Of a stretch of DNA of 64,000 nt, positions 1 through 11,219 are shown piece by piece. How positions within the stretch are numbered: position 1 is the stretch's first letter; each line of letters opens with the position of its first letter. A program made the translations under genes and the position numbers. Under the pieces are notes generated by a model. It did not search any database. It worked only from the letters and a program-made list of their open reading frames with translations, and was not told the DNA's origin. The stretch comes from Sipunculus nudus (lineage: Eukaryota; Annelida; Sipuncula; Golfingiida; Sipunculidae): contig CM049320.1 in the NCBI GenBank assembly GCA_026874595.1, forward strand, positions 9,115,464-9,179,463, read 5' to 3'.

Positions 1-660
1 GCCATGTTTTATGAGTGTAATAATATGTGTCCTCCTTAAAATTTAATAACAGAGTTTATTAAATTATCAATAGTTTCAATCTTGCAGAAATTTACTATGT
101 GGTTGGTACATTTATTGGATTAATTGATCTTTTTTCACTCTGAATTGTGCCAAGTTGAATTCTTTACTTTTTGTTGAAATAAAATTCAATTCAAATAATA
201 ATTCCAAGGTGCAGTGTCCTGATATGGCAAGGAAGATGTTTTTCAATTAATGTATCAATAAATGTTCGTCACAGGTCAATATCAAAACAAATTTATCGAC
301 CAAACAGGAGGATTTATATGGTCTGTAGGAATTGCCGCTCAGCAGACCATCCATCGAATACGAGGGCAACTAGCCATAACATGCAGAAGGAATGGGAAAA
401 TCGAAAGATAATATTTTCTGATTTCAGTGAAATGTGGCATCGACATTGCATTTTTAACTGCTGTTGACACATCTTCAGAACAAACTCAGACATAAACCAA
501 AATTATTAATTTATTAAAGTTTTATAAAAGGCCAGTTTGTTAAGTTATGAACTCTTCCATCTATGCAGGAATCGTTCTTTGGTAGTAAAGTTTGCTGATA
601 TAAAACGTTTATTTGAACATAAAAATATGTCATTGTCACTTGGTAATGTTTGATTAATTA
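1..660. other. AT-rich non-coding DNA, nothing recognised
   Basis: I see no coding signal, tandem structure or transposon end here. It leads into an AAT microsatellite. Confidence 0.5.
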
Positions 661-665
661 AGAAA

Positions 666-673
666 ATAATAAT

Positions 674-742
<69 letters not shown>

Positions 743-743
743 T
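666..743. repeat. (AAT)n microsatellite
   Basis: About 26 AAT/TAA triplets are interrupted once by a GGT (near 706-709). It is a simple trinucleotide repeat. Confidence 0.97.
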
Positions 744-1070
744 ATACATGGTTTATTTCAATATTTGACACAAAAGTATTAATGTAATAATTATGCATGT
801 TAAAATGTGATAAAAAAAATGAAAGTTAAGGAACTTTGAAAAATGAGTAGAATGACCTCCAGAGTACCCAAAACCATGCACTTTGTCCAGAGTCCTTAGA
901 AAATGGGTGAGAGCGAACTTATATTGGGATTCCAAGAAGATTGCACAATGTACCAGGAACTCACTAGATACTAAGTTTGACGTTTCCACGTTCAACTGCT
1001 GCGATTTTTGTGCATCTTAAATCTTTTATGGCACTCAAATCATGATCTTCAATATAGCTCTTGAAATATC

Positions 1071-1083
1071 GGTCACAATGACC
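1071..1083. promoter_or_regulatory. Perfect GGTCAnnnTGACC palindrome (estrogen-response-element-like core)
   Basis: The sequence GGTCACAATGACC matches the core inverted repeat with 3-bp spacer bound by estrogen-type nuclear receptors. It lies in the satellite array; no promoter is evident next to it, so function is not implied. Confidence 0.4.
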
Positions 1084-3246
1084 TTATTTAGGGTTCAAAA
1101 AAGATTCTACAGGGACCAACCTAGATCTTAAATAAAGTTGAATTTTGTAGCTCTGACTGATAACATTTGAGCCTGTCTGACTAATAGGGTATTAAAATTC
1201 AGTTATTTTGCATGGCTGACAGAATATCCATCAGAATAACATCATTTCAAGTTTCCAATGAATGTTTACAAGATCCTCAATGGACCTTTATTAAAAATAA
1301 AGTTTTTATGTAAACCATAATATATCGTGCAAATCTGACTTATAGGGTGCCCTATTTTTTTTTTTTTTTTTACATATAATGCAGGATATTCGTAATCGTG
1401 ACACTTCCATAAACATTCAGACAAATTTGTGTCCATTTTGACTTTCAATGATAATCAGAGTTAGTTTTTCCGCTGGTAGCTCACAGAATATAGGTCATCA
1501 TGATCTAATCTCAGGTATTGAAAGAGACAACCTGGAATTTTAACTTAAAAAGTTCAAGGTCCAAACGTAATGATATGAGCCTTTCTGAATTCACATATCG
1601 TGTTTAAGCCTATAGCTCACTTAACATAGTTCAAAGTGATCTATATTTTTTTTTCCAACGGAGACCTGCGAGGAGCCTCTTTTTATTTAATATTAGAAGG
1701 TTTTAGGTCCAACAGTTAATTCCCTGCTCTGTCAATCTGAGTGGTCACAATCATGGTTTTAGAAAATTAAATTATGTAGTGTAGTTAACAATGACCTTTA
1801 TATCTGAATTCCGAGGAGATTTGCTAAACGTTTCCCCGGATGTAAAGTTAGAACATCCTGGTACTGTAGGATACAGTTTGTGTCCTGTCTGACTTTTTGG
1901 GTTCTCAAAATCTTATTTGGCCGGTTGCGATATAGGTCACCACCACCTAATTTCAGTATTCTAAGGAGTTCTGCTTTAGATTTCGCTGGATGGTTTATCG
2001 GAAGGTTGTAGTGCCAACAGATACAAACTGTGCCCTGATGGACTTATTGGATGCTTATAATCATATGTTAGCTAGTCACCAACAAAATATAAGTAACCAT
2101 AACGTAATTCCATGTTTCGAAGGAAAGGTGCCCAATATTTCAAGTGATATTACATTTTAGGGCTTTCGAATTGATTTTTGTCGGTTTCACAATTTATGTT
2201 CCGTCTGATTTTCAGGATGATCAAAGTCATGATTATTTTACTCAAAGCCCGCAAAATATAGATCACCTTGCCTTATTTCAGGTTTAAAAGGAGATTTGCG
2301 GATGACATCCCAGGATATCGCTTTAGAAGTTTCTAGGTCCAAGGGATTATAGTTTGTACCCTGTTAACCATCGGACTTCTTTAATTGAAGGTCTCCGATT
2401 TAGAGTAAATATCAATTAACATAGGGAAAAAATAAGGTGGTGTCACCAGTCTCCAGAGACTGATGAAATTGTCCATATGCATAGAAAGAGTCATTGGTCA
2501 CTCATATACTGCAGCTTTTGTATCATTAAAAAAAATATTCTGTGGTGCTCATAATGTCCCATACCTCAGAGAATATAAGTCACAGGCACCAAATTTCAAG
2601 TGTCCATTGACATATTTCAAGGACCTCTCGGGATGTCAAGTTATAAAGATTGGACAACGACGGACAAAAAGTGACCGCTATAGATCAAATTATTTTCCGT
2701 CATATTAGAAAAAATGTAAGTGTTGCCTACAGTATTCTCCAGCTATTAAAATTATTTTAGTCTGATTCGCATACGAGACGTCTTGACGATCATGCCAGCA
2801 GTTTATGATAAATTTTCCGTTTTGCATGTACTTATGTTTAAGTGTCTTAACCTTCTGAAGTTATCAAATAGGTTTCCATCCTGTAAATCAGGAAATATGA
2901 CAGTCACTGTTGCCTATTTTTGGCATTTCCACAGAGGATCTATCAGCATGTGAGGTTTAAAATCCCCGAATCTTATGGTTATGATTTTAGGCGTTCTACA
3001 GTTCAAACTAATAGCTGTAATTTGCCATTTTAAAAATTATACACATATACATTAAAATAGATTACAGATGCTACCACCAGACGGCCGCAGCAGTAAAAGT
3101 TTTTGATCAGTTAGCATTCCAAGACGATCCTTGTTACACCCCGAAGGAATGGACGACAAGGTTCTTTTGACGGTTAACCAAATTGACTTAAACTCTCACA
3201 GGCCCACCAAAAGATAAAAAGACATGAATAAACAAACAATAAGATA

Positions 3247-3249
<3 letters not shown>

Positions 3250-3286
<37 letters not shown>
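3250..3286. repeat. (TA)n microsatellite
   Basis: About 18 uninterrupted AT dinucleotides. Confidence 0.97.
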
Positions 3287-3292
<6 letters not shown>

Positions 3293-3728
3293 TTACAATA
3301 ATGCACATAAATACAATCACTTGTTCATGTTTACCGCTGTATGTTCACAGCAAAGGAAAGTACACTCTTCTGTAAAGCACATGAAAGATCAATTGTATAT
3401 ACACGGCTCCCGATCACATGTCTAACGCGCACACGTGACACAGTAATGTCACTTCTAGCTCAGTCCTCCTCCAATATGTATACATACACAGGGTTTAGCA
3501 GGCGCCTCACGGTACCAATCGCTTGCCCCACAAGCCAAAGCCCCAAAAAAAAGCACTGACAGATAGTCTAACAGCCTCCTCTGTAGGGTTACTGATGAAA
3601 TGTCTTTCACAGTTGATGTCACCTGGATTTATCTAGCACGAAGTACCTGAATATTCCTCCGCACGACAATATTCAGTGTCACTATAGTTTCGCGTGTATC
3701 GTCCTGGCCTGTTACTGGATGCACTCAC

Positions 3729-3925
3729 GGTAGATACACATCGCTGGATTACCAGTCCGTCGGCAATTGCGATATCCGCTCTGAAGCCCGTTACAGAGGT
3801 ATCTACGTGGCCGTCATCATGGCCATCGTCTCTCAGCTGTTTAAGACACAGAACAAACAGGGACCCGCCTATAGAATGCAGACAACCGTCAGGGAACACC
3901 GTACTGGCGGGGCTGACCCAGGCGT
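3729..3925 (-). other. Candidate minus-strand 5' exon, unrecognised protein
   Basis: The block 3300-3990 is distinctly richer in G and C than its surroundings. On the minus strand a frame stays open from 3899 downwards, including GSLFVLCLKQLRDDGHDDGH. A good donor-like GTGAGT lies at 3728-3723, and a TATA box lies about 30 bp upstream of the expected transcription start. There is no ATG at the head of the frame; the first codon of the open stretch is GTG. I do not recognise the product. The opposite strand is also open across 3694-3984, so either strand, or neither, may be coding. Confidence 0.25.
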
Positions 3926-3951
3926 TTGTTAAGCGTCCTTCTTATCCATGG

Positions 3952-3961
3952 CTTATATACG
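3952..3961 (-). promoter_or_regulatory. TATA-box-like element on the minus strand
   Basis: Read on the minus strand the sequence is CGTATATAAG, flanked by GC-richer DNA. It sits about 30 bp upstream of the candidate exon at 3925-3729, which is the expected core-promoter geometry. No other core element is obvious. Confidence 0.35.
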
Positions 3962-4976
3962 CCTGCAGATGTCACACGTCCTGACCGTTATCTCACAGAA
4001 CTATACGGCTTTTCATTAACTGTATGAAAACTAAAAGTGTTAAACTAACATCTGAACATGATACTTCATATTAATGTACAATAAATTATCTGGTTATACC
4101 CCTTACTCAAATATTCAATAAAATAACTATAGACCAGAGTATTCTGGTGAAAATCCATTTCATCCATTCCCGAGTGATTCAGCATTTTGTATGCAATTTT
4201 ACTCAGTTTTTGGGGCATTTGCCTCATAGTGCAACGAATACAGAGATAATTATTAAGCGTTTACTACAGAGACCTACCGTGGCCAGTTAGCGTTTGAATT
4301 TTAAAGGTTCAACAATAATATTTTAGAAATCATATAAACCTACTTTTAGTGTTCACAGAGAAACTTTGAAAACCTGTCAGAGTGTGAAGTATAACATTTT
4401 TTGGTCTCACGATTTCGATTTTGCACCGTGAATATTGAAAAATAGGCTGTGAGGTTTCTGCTCCACAGCTGTGGAGATATATATCACGGTAACCTACTTC
4501 CCTGTTTCACAGAAGATCTATCTTATCTTGTTTGCTTGTGAAGATTCACAAGTTCATTGGTCTATTGATTATAATTTTTGCCCTGTTAACAGAATGAGGG
4601 ATTTATTTCAAGGTTTTTGCTGCATATCTCATATTTGTCATAGAAACCTACATTTCAGTTTTCACAGGACACCTTTTGTTAACATGATTCGTTTGAACTT
4701 TATGGACCAGCGGTTATGATTTGTTTCCTGTTTATGATGGGCATTGAATTTTCTAGGTTATCGCTTAATAACTCGAGAAATATAGGTCACAGTGACGTAC
4801 TTTATGCCTTCTCAAGCTAACCACTCTAGGCCAGGTAGCTTGTGAGGTCTGATGCTCCTTTCGGCTACAATTTAGGCCCTGTTAACAGAGTGAGGGATGG
4901 ACTATGTCTTTGCCGCATAGCTCGCAGAATATAAGTTATAGTGACAGATAATTTGAAATTTCTGGGTCTCAGTTTT

Positions 4977-5234
4977 AATATTTGCCGAGCTGAAGTTTCT
5001 ACTGATGGCAACATGTTATATAAAATCCTAAAATACAATACAAATAAGGAAAATATAAATAGTGTTGATGGCGTCAACATTCTCATGCAGCAGTTCGTGT
5101 TCCACAAGATCATTGAACACGCCCATTTCACGAAAATCAAGTCAGTCGTTCCTGAGCAATCGGACATTTTGTATATAATTCTACACACGAGTCTAAGCTT
5201 CTCAGGTGGTGAAACGCGTGCTGTTGTTCCGTAA
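4977..5234 (+). CDS. Possible terminal exon or gene fragment, unrecognised
   Basis: A plus-strand frame is open from about 4941 to a TAA at 5232-5234. From about 4977 its composition differs from the satellite around it. The peptide includes MLYKILKYNTNKENIN and MQQFVFHKIIEHAHF and ends in SFSGGETRAVVP. An AATAAA poly-A signal follows the stop by 7 bases. This pattern fits a last exon or the 3' end of a processed copy. I cannot assign a family. The minus strand is also open here, so coding status is uncertain. Confidence 0.3.
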   Translation, partial: NICRAEVSTDGNMLYKILKYNTNKENINSVDGVNILMQQFVFHKIIEHAHFTKIKSVVPEQSDILYIILHTSLSFSGGETRAVVP

Positions 5235-5241
5235 TTAAAAA

Positions 5242-5247
5242 AATAAA
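5242..5247 (+). terminator. AATAAA polyadenylation signal
   Basis: A canonical hexamer lies directly after the stop codon of the possible terminal exon at 4977-5234. A chance match is possible in AT-rich DNA. Confidence 0.3.
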
Positions 5248-5649
5248 GTAAATCATAGTAAAGTAATTTTGATTTCCTCAGATGAACTGTCAGTATCTAT
5301 CAGCATGTTGAGTTTGAACTTCTTTCTTATAATTTGCGCCCAATAAAGTTTTAACTTATAGCTGTGAATTGTTATCGTCAAGAATAAAAGGGAAAATGCG
5401 TAAAAATATAGTCATTGTAGGTGGCTCCACCTGTCTTCTGCAGCGTATTAAGTCCTTTAGGAGCAGTTAGCATTCCAGATGCCAAGGCAAATTTGGCCCA
5501 TTGTAGGATTTTTTACTGTCTGGAGACTTGGTTTCTGAGATGCTGATGCACGTTTTTGAAACTCGGAAAATATAGATCATAGTGACATAATTTTTGTTTG
5601 CAAGGAGATTTTACCAAGATCGATGAGACTTGGTATCAGCTGTTATTTG

Positions 5650-6560
5650 CTATAACGGTTTAGATTTCTGCTCTGTTAACGGACGACAGGCCGGAAGGGA
5701 GACGGACAAAGCGCTACTGCTGGAGCCTAGATGACTTTCAGTCAGGTGAGCTGAAAACGGGAAGTTATGTTTTAAACTTAACTTGTACAAATGTACAAAT
5801 GTAGCCTACCTGCCTCTCCTATGCGACTTCTTGTGAAGCCGCTAGAAATGACGTCCCTCTGCTTTGAAAATCATGTTTGACTTCTTGTGGCAGAAAATAT
5901 GTCCCTTCCTTTTCTCTGTTAAACACCTCTGACTAAAGTTCAGATCACGAATGTGCGTGCGCACTACTGGAACCAAGGCTTGAGTGCCATCTGGTAAAGT
6001 GATATGTAACTAGTGTAAACAATCCATGTAGAAGGGAGTCATAAGGGAAATTTATCATTATAGTTTTTGCTTGATGTTTTTGCCTACCTAGTGCACTACG
6101 ATGCATTCCTGTAATAAAAAAGTGAATAACGTTGTTTGTTAGCCCTAAATTTAAAATAAAAAATAAAAGTAAACTTAATAGATATCAATCCAAAATTAAA
6201 AACGGTCTTTCTCATAAAAGTCTCTATGGTATCACTGATAAGTATGATTATGTGGTTTCCAAACTAGAGTGGCACTCTCACACAAACAGGGAAGAAAACA
6301 AATTGGAAAAGACTTTAAATTTCGAACTTTTCCAGTTAAAAGAACATTAATGAGGCGACCATATGACCAGTAGCAAACACGATGCATAACATTAGGAAAA
6401 ATACACAAAGAAAGGTAAGATTTCACCAATGAGCTCAGACCTCTAGGCAATTTTAATAATGTTTACACAGATTTAGCTGGAATATGTCCAGAGGACTGAA
6501 TCCCCCGCCAAATGGGAATCTGAGAAATGTGTAATTTTGCCAATTTAATAGCGTGAGAAG
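5650..6560. other. Non-coding interval, nothing recognised
   Basis: Short open stretches on both strands near 6130-6450 have no recognisable motif. I see no repeat ends. Confidence 0.4.
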
Positions 6561-7760
6561 TTTAACAAAGTAAACCGAGAATGCATAAAAATCGAATCAG
6601 GAGAGGGGACTCGTCAGATTCACATGCGTTATTGATTGGAAGTGGATCCCAATAACGCCTTTTGAGATAGTGCATGACATATGAAATATAGAAGTCAAAC
6701 TTGTAAAAAAATCATTGAGGTGTGACAGAATTCTAATCAGGTCAGGAGAACAATAAGAAACAGTTATTGCATCAATTAAAGGTGGATATGAACAAGTTTG
6801 TGAGATATCGCGTTGCATATGAAATGTAAAGTTTATTATAAAATAAGAATTTAGTGTGAGCAAAACCTAATCAGATCTGGAGACCCAGAAGATGCATCCG
6901 TGACTGTGATCAGAAGTCGATCAGAGTAAAAACTGTCTAGATTTTGCGTTGCATAAAAAAAGTTTAAATTTGAGGATTGAGGTTTCACTAAATATGATTG
7001 CCCACAAGTACTCATACAGGTGTCATCCGCAGAGATAAATAAGATTTCTCGATGTGTAAACTACAAACCTATATGTCACATTTCATTAAAATCTGTTAGA
7101 CCAATCTTCAGCCATGTTGTGAACACCCTCAAAGAATTGACCGAAAACAATAACGGTCCTTTTCGTAGAAAAACAAATCACAAATTAAACTAAGAATGCA
7201 CCTAACCCTAATCAAGTGAGGATAATATTAAAATATTCCTGCCTTTTTAAATAGAAATGGAAACACTTTTTAAGTGCTGCATTGCATATACATTTTGATA
7301 TTAAGTATAAAAATTCATTAATAAATCCCATCCACCTGTGACCTTAACCTGTCCAGATATGGAGACCTTCTAGATATGCCCGCCATCTTAAAGAGACATT
7401 CACTTGAGTGATCGTTTTTTAAATATTTTGTTGCATGTAAAATTTTAAGGATTTTAAAATTCATGAAAATTGCAAAAAATAGGAATTCATAGAAAAATTG
7501 AAAAAGGAAGCAAGTGTGATCAACACCTAATCAGCTCTTGAGACCTGTAAATGCACCTGCTACCACAATTAGAAATAGGTTCCGTTTAAAACCCATAGAG
7601 ACATCGCAAGTTAACATTTTATATTAAAAAATCATAAAAAAAAAATTAAAAAAGATCATTCATGTGAAACCAAAATCTAATCAACTCTGGAGACCCATAA
7701 GATGTACCTGCTACTACAATTATAAGTTTATCTGAGTAAAACATTTGGCAGATATCGCGT
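6560..7760 (+). repeat. Degenerate tandem repeat, unit about 150 bp
   Basis: A phrase like CCTAATCAGCTCTGGAGACCCATAAGATG recurs near 6600, 6735, 6868, 7204, 7354, 7526 and 7677. It is usually followed by CACCTGCTACTACAATTA and later by GATATCGCGTTGCATA. Intervals run from 133 to 172 bp, with one double interval. The family differs from the 1-5.6 kb satellite and has no coding potential. Confidence 0.6.
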
Positions 7761-8164
7761 CGCATAACAGTTGTTTACCTACAAACAGACTCCCCAGGGG
7801 GAGAGATTGTTTAGTGTAGCTGGCAAAAATTGTCCGGCCTGACCGCTGCTGCCTCACAGATGCTCAGTTGAAGAGACTGATGTTTATAAAGTGCAATAAG
7901 CATTTGTGATTACCAAGATATTTCCTGAAGCAATTTGACAGTACATCATGGACATAAAAATGTTGCTTTTTGTAATTGATTGATCTATATTTTTTTCACA
8001 TTATTTGATTTATTTTTATGCATACTTTTATACCTTTTTCAATTTCGACTTTTGCAGAATCACTGTTCATTTTATGGTCTATGTACAAGATAATTTGATA
8101 TGCATACAGTTTACAGTGTGTAAATCTTGTGTTGTCTGTTCACTTTATTGATAACATTTAGGTA

Positions 8165-8290
8165 TGTAATCATGATTGCAGTCATAATCGTTACCGATTA
8201 CATTAATTTAAGCAATGTAATCGTAATCGTAATCAATTATTTTGCCGATGAAATCGTAATCGAAATCGATTTCGGTTATTAAGTAATCAC
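8165..8290. repeat. GTAATC/TAATCG-rich low-complexity patch
   Basis: The sequence is built from TAATCG, GTAATC and AAATCG words with internal inverted similarity (CGATTAC against GTAATCG). Such patches often mark the ends of DNA transposons, but I cannot find a matching partner. Confidence 0.5.
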
Positions 8291-8364
8291 CCCATGTCTG
8301 CTTTATACCTCGCTCCGCTGAGGCGGAAGATCATGAATAAAATTAAGAATAAAATAAATTTTTG

Positions 8365-8400
8365 TCTCCCCCCTCCCTCTCTCTCTCTCACTCTTTCATG
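8365..8400. repeat. CT-rich low-complexity tract
   Basis: The tract reads CCCCCCTCCCTCTCTCTCTCTCACTC. It is simple sequence only. Confidence 0.85.
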
Positions 8401-8439
8401 ACATGATTGATGCAAACAAACAATATTCACGTGTGTGGT

Positions 8440-8720
8440 TATAACTCAACCAGTTTAGCCTCCTGGTTGAGAAGTGGTACCAGCGAGTACAGAGGCACTC
8501 TCCAGTGACGCGTTTTGGCATTTAAGCGTGCTTGCCATCATGACAGTCATTATTTGTGCGCATGGCACCAAATTTCAATCTGGAATATATTCAAACAGAC
8601 GAGTGAGCGCTGCGTTGCCGGTCGTCTTCTGTCAAAGTGATGCAAACGCCGGGAGGATGTGTAGGGCATTGCAGGGCCATCAGTTGCGGGAATAAACGGC
8701 ACCCTTGTCCATGTAGGCAG
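8440..8720. other. GC-richer block, unidentified
   Basis: This block has more CpG and GC than its neighbours. A short plus-strand open stretch (8474-8695) contains no motif I recognise. It could be a captured gene fragment or part of an unidentified repeat. Confidence 0.3.
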
Positions 8721-8787
8721 TCTGAAAAATAAGATGGATAGGTTTTATTAAACACCACTTATCAAAGGGAAATCCCAAGGAAGCTAC

Positions 8788-9214
8788 GATTCCTTTTACG
8801 CGGTTGCGGTTGCGGTACTTATCTGATCATATAGCGACCGAACAAAAACATTTAAATAGATGAGGTCGGATAAGAAATCCCAGAGAATTGTAAACGTTAC
8901 ATGGGGGGTTCCACAGGATTAACGTTTTTATCAGCGTATGCCAATAGGAAAAACGTTCTCCGCCTGAAACCTGATTAAAGTAATTGTAAATATGTGAAAC
9001 ATTTGCCTTTGAAACATTCATTGCTGAATGATCTCCCCAATGCATGTATCTGTTTAAATTCGAGCAGCTGGTTTCTTAATCTTTTACAGCCACTTTTCAC
9101 AATGCAAGGATACATACATTTATAATAAATATCATACATAAATATTATATACATCATATGTACAAATATGTATATCACGTATACAAACACATATGCGACC
9201 GCATAAAAGGAATC
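8788..9214. repeat. Inverted repeat of about 17 bp bounding 427 bp (possible foldback element)
   Basis: GATTCCTTTTACGCGGT at 8788-8804 is the reverse complement, with one mismatch, of ACCGCATAAAAGGAATC at 9198-9214. GCGGTTGCGG words on the left and CCGCAACCGC words at 9221-9234 on the right extend the resemblance. The interior has no transposase. No clear target duplication is visible, so this may be a decayed non-autonomous element. Confidence 0.4.
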
Positions 9215-9582
9215 ACCTCTGCCGCAACCGCATCCCACGACCGCAGTCGCTTAGAATAAGAAATCGTTGCTGTAGGCCTTATTGTTTGTAGGATTCATGT
9301 CGTTTTCAGCAGGCAATCATAATTTGTTGAGGAATGAGAGAGAAAATCACATGAAACATTTAAAAAAGACAGGAGACTGGGTTTATTTTTAACTCCCACA
9401 AATTTGTATTATGTATCTTACATGAAAAATAAAAGAATATTTTATTTTATATAATATTGACCTAAATGAAAGATATACCTCTGGTACCAGTATTTCAATT
9501 AAAATGTTAAAAAAGATCAATAGTAACAGAATTTTGTTTACTTCTGACCTACAGGCTAATAGTTTTTATTTTTCTTTATCCT

Positions 9583-9790
9583 CGATTCCAGCTCAGCGAC
9601 AGTCCGAATTCTTAGGCTCCTTTCCAGATGGCCTGCGTCTGATAAAAAGCACATTCTTGAAGCGCTGCTTCCGGGAACAGATGTCTAACTGCCCCCATAC
9701 ACTACTTTCAAAGTTGAACGCCAATTCCCTGACCTTGGGCTTCCAAAGCATCAGATCTCTGATATTCTGCAACAGCTAGTAGACAAATCC
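9583..9790 (-). pseudogene. MULE (Mutator-like) transposase fragment, degenerate
   Basis: On the minus strand, starting near 9783, one frame reads LLQNIRDLMLWKPKVRELAF then NFESSVWG. After a frameshift the other frame reads VRHLFPEAALQECAFYQTQA then IWKGA, a stop, and EFGLSLSW. This follows the MULE core pattern: PKVRE, then DFE, then a tryptophan, FP-A, C-F, QA-W and GL. The aspartate of the family's DFE motif reads as asparagine here. The fragment covers only about 65 residues of a domain that is normally longer, with at least one frameshift and stop, so it is inactive. The open plus-strand frame over the same place is a shadow. Confidence 0.7.
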
Positions 9791-9859
9791 TTGACAAATA
9801 ACCAGAAGTTTCTGCTGAAAAGTTTTGGACAAAATTGTACTATTATATGAAAGAAGCTG

Positions 9860-10780
9860 TCAATACACACACACACACAAACATATATATTATACATGTA
9901 ATAAGTAATTTATTTCTTTCATTATTTTTTTTCAACTATCATTCTAGATGGCTGTAAAGTGAATGGCTACACCGCATGTTTACTATAGGCTACCATTTAG
10001 TGGTTCTAGGGCTAAACAGAATGGTTCGATTGCTACTCCGTACGTAGCTTTCGGCATTCCAACCGACCACGGACTCCATTTCAACCTAGTTTTATTCAGT
10101 AATCAAACAAATTGGAAATCGGCAATGGTCACACACATAAACTTTTTTTTTGTAAACTCTTTTTTCCTTCGTTGACATCAAACAGAATGCGGCGGGACCT
10201 GTTTCATTTCTCTGGCAGGCTTGATTAAGGCATGGACGGAGAATTGTTGCTGAAATGGCGTCCGCAAAATGAGAAATATTTACATAACAACAATATTTTA
10301 CCCAAATAATATCAATTTGTGCAAATTTTTCACCCCGCAATTCATTTCTCTCTCTCTCATATAAGGGGATAGTGCAAAGTAACCAACGCTTATTTCTCTC
10401 TTTCACCAATAAGTGCGATCACATTTCACAAGAATTATTTTTTCATGATAAAGTTGACGATCCAGAGTCTCCAATGATATCATATTTTTGTATGTTACTT
10501 CAGGTTTGTTCTTATCTATGTTTTACTTATTCAAAATAAATAAACACGCTTTAAAAACATATTTTACATGGTATACACACTATATTTTATAAAGGCCCTT
10601 TATCTGTTTTTTTAATTTTTATTTTCACTCTAAAACTTCTATATGTTTGAACTGTCGTATGTGAATATCTCTCATGAGTGATATATAGCAATTAAAATCA
10701 AGGAAGGCACGGGAGAAAACCACGTTCATCCATATTGTGTTACAAAATATTTTATTTTACTTACATAAAAATATTCTTAT
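9860..10780. other. AT-rich non-coding DNA
   Basis: It includes a short (CA)n near 9867-9880. I see no gene or transposon end. Confidence 0.4.
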
Positions 10781-10789
10781 TTTTAATCA

Positions 10790-11210
10790 GATAATTATAT
10801 ATGGTGTGACCACATTTATTAGTTAAAAATAGTAAAACAAAGTGGTGGGACAACATTTAAATATATGCTTACATCATAATATCCCTTATTTTTTTCTATA
10901 TTTAATCCTTTTTTTTTACTCAAAATGGTGTGCCATTATTTTTACCAATATAAATGTCAGGTGGGACCACTATAATAATATTATATATATATGATACAAA
11001 CTTATATGGCAGGTCAAATAAAATGTGGTCACACTTTATTTTTGTCAATATTTATTGGTGATCACCCCAAATGTAACCAGAATTTATAATATAATATATA
11101 TAAAATATAATATATATATATATATATATTATACAAACCTATATGGCTGGTCATATAAACTGTGGTCACACCTAATTTTTTTCAATATTTATAGTGGTAA
11201 AAAATGTGGT
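10790..11210 (+). repeat. Tandem repeat of about 138 bp with (TA)n
   Basis: The block ATACAAACTTATATGGC..GGTCA..GTGGTCACAC..CAATATTTAT near 10991-11058 recurs near 11129-11196 with a few changes. A looser copy lies near 10800-10980 (TGGTGTGACCAC). Short TA tracts separate the copies. Confidence 0.65.
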
Positions 11211-11219
11211 CAATTAGTT

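Larger units (their letters stand above)
1040..5640 (+). repeat. Degenerate satellite, unit about 150 bp, with AGGTCA-type palindrome
   Basis: A phrase of the form AATATAGGTCACAGTGAC followed by a pyrimidine-rich TTTCAGG..AAGGAGATTTG recurs near 1065, 1488, 1929, 2083, 2255, 2571, 4475, 4780, 4928 and 5568. Most intervals are close to multiples of 150 bp (154, 172, 316, 305, 148). Other shared phrases are GGTCCAA, TTTGTGCCCTGTT and TCTGACTGA. Units are strongly diverged, so this is an old tandem array interrupted near 2.7-4.4 kb by unrelated sequence. There is no coding potential. Confidence 0.65.

Noticed and set aside
9504-9779. A 91-codon plus-strand frame with a good-looking upstream acceptor
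   Set aside because: The minus strand carries MULE transposase motifs over the same bases; the plus frame is its shadow.
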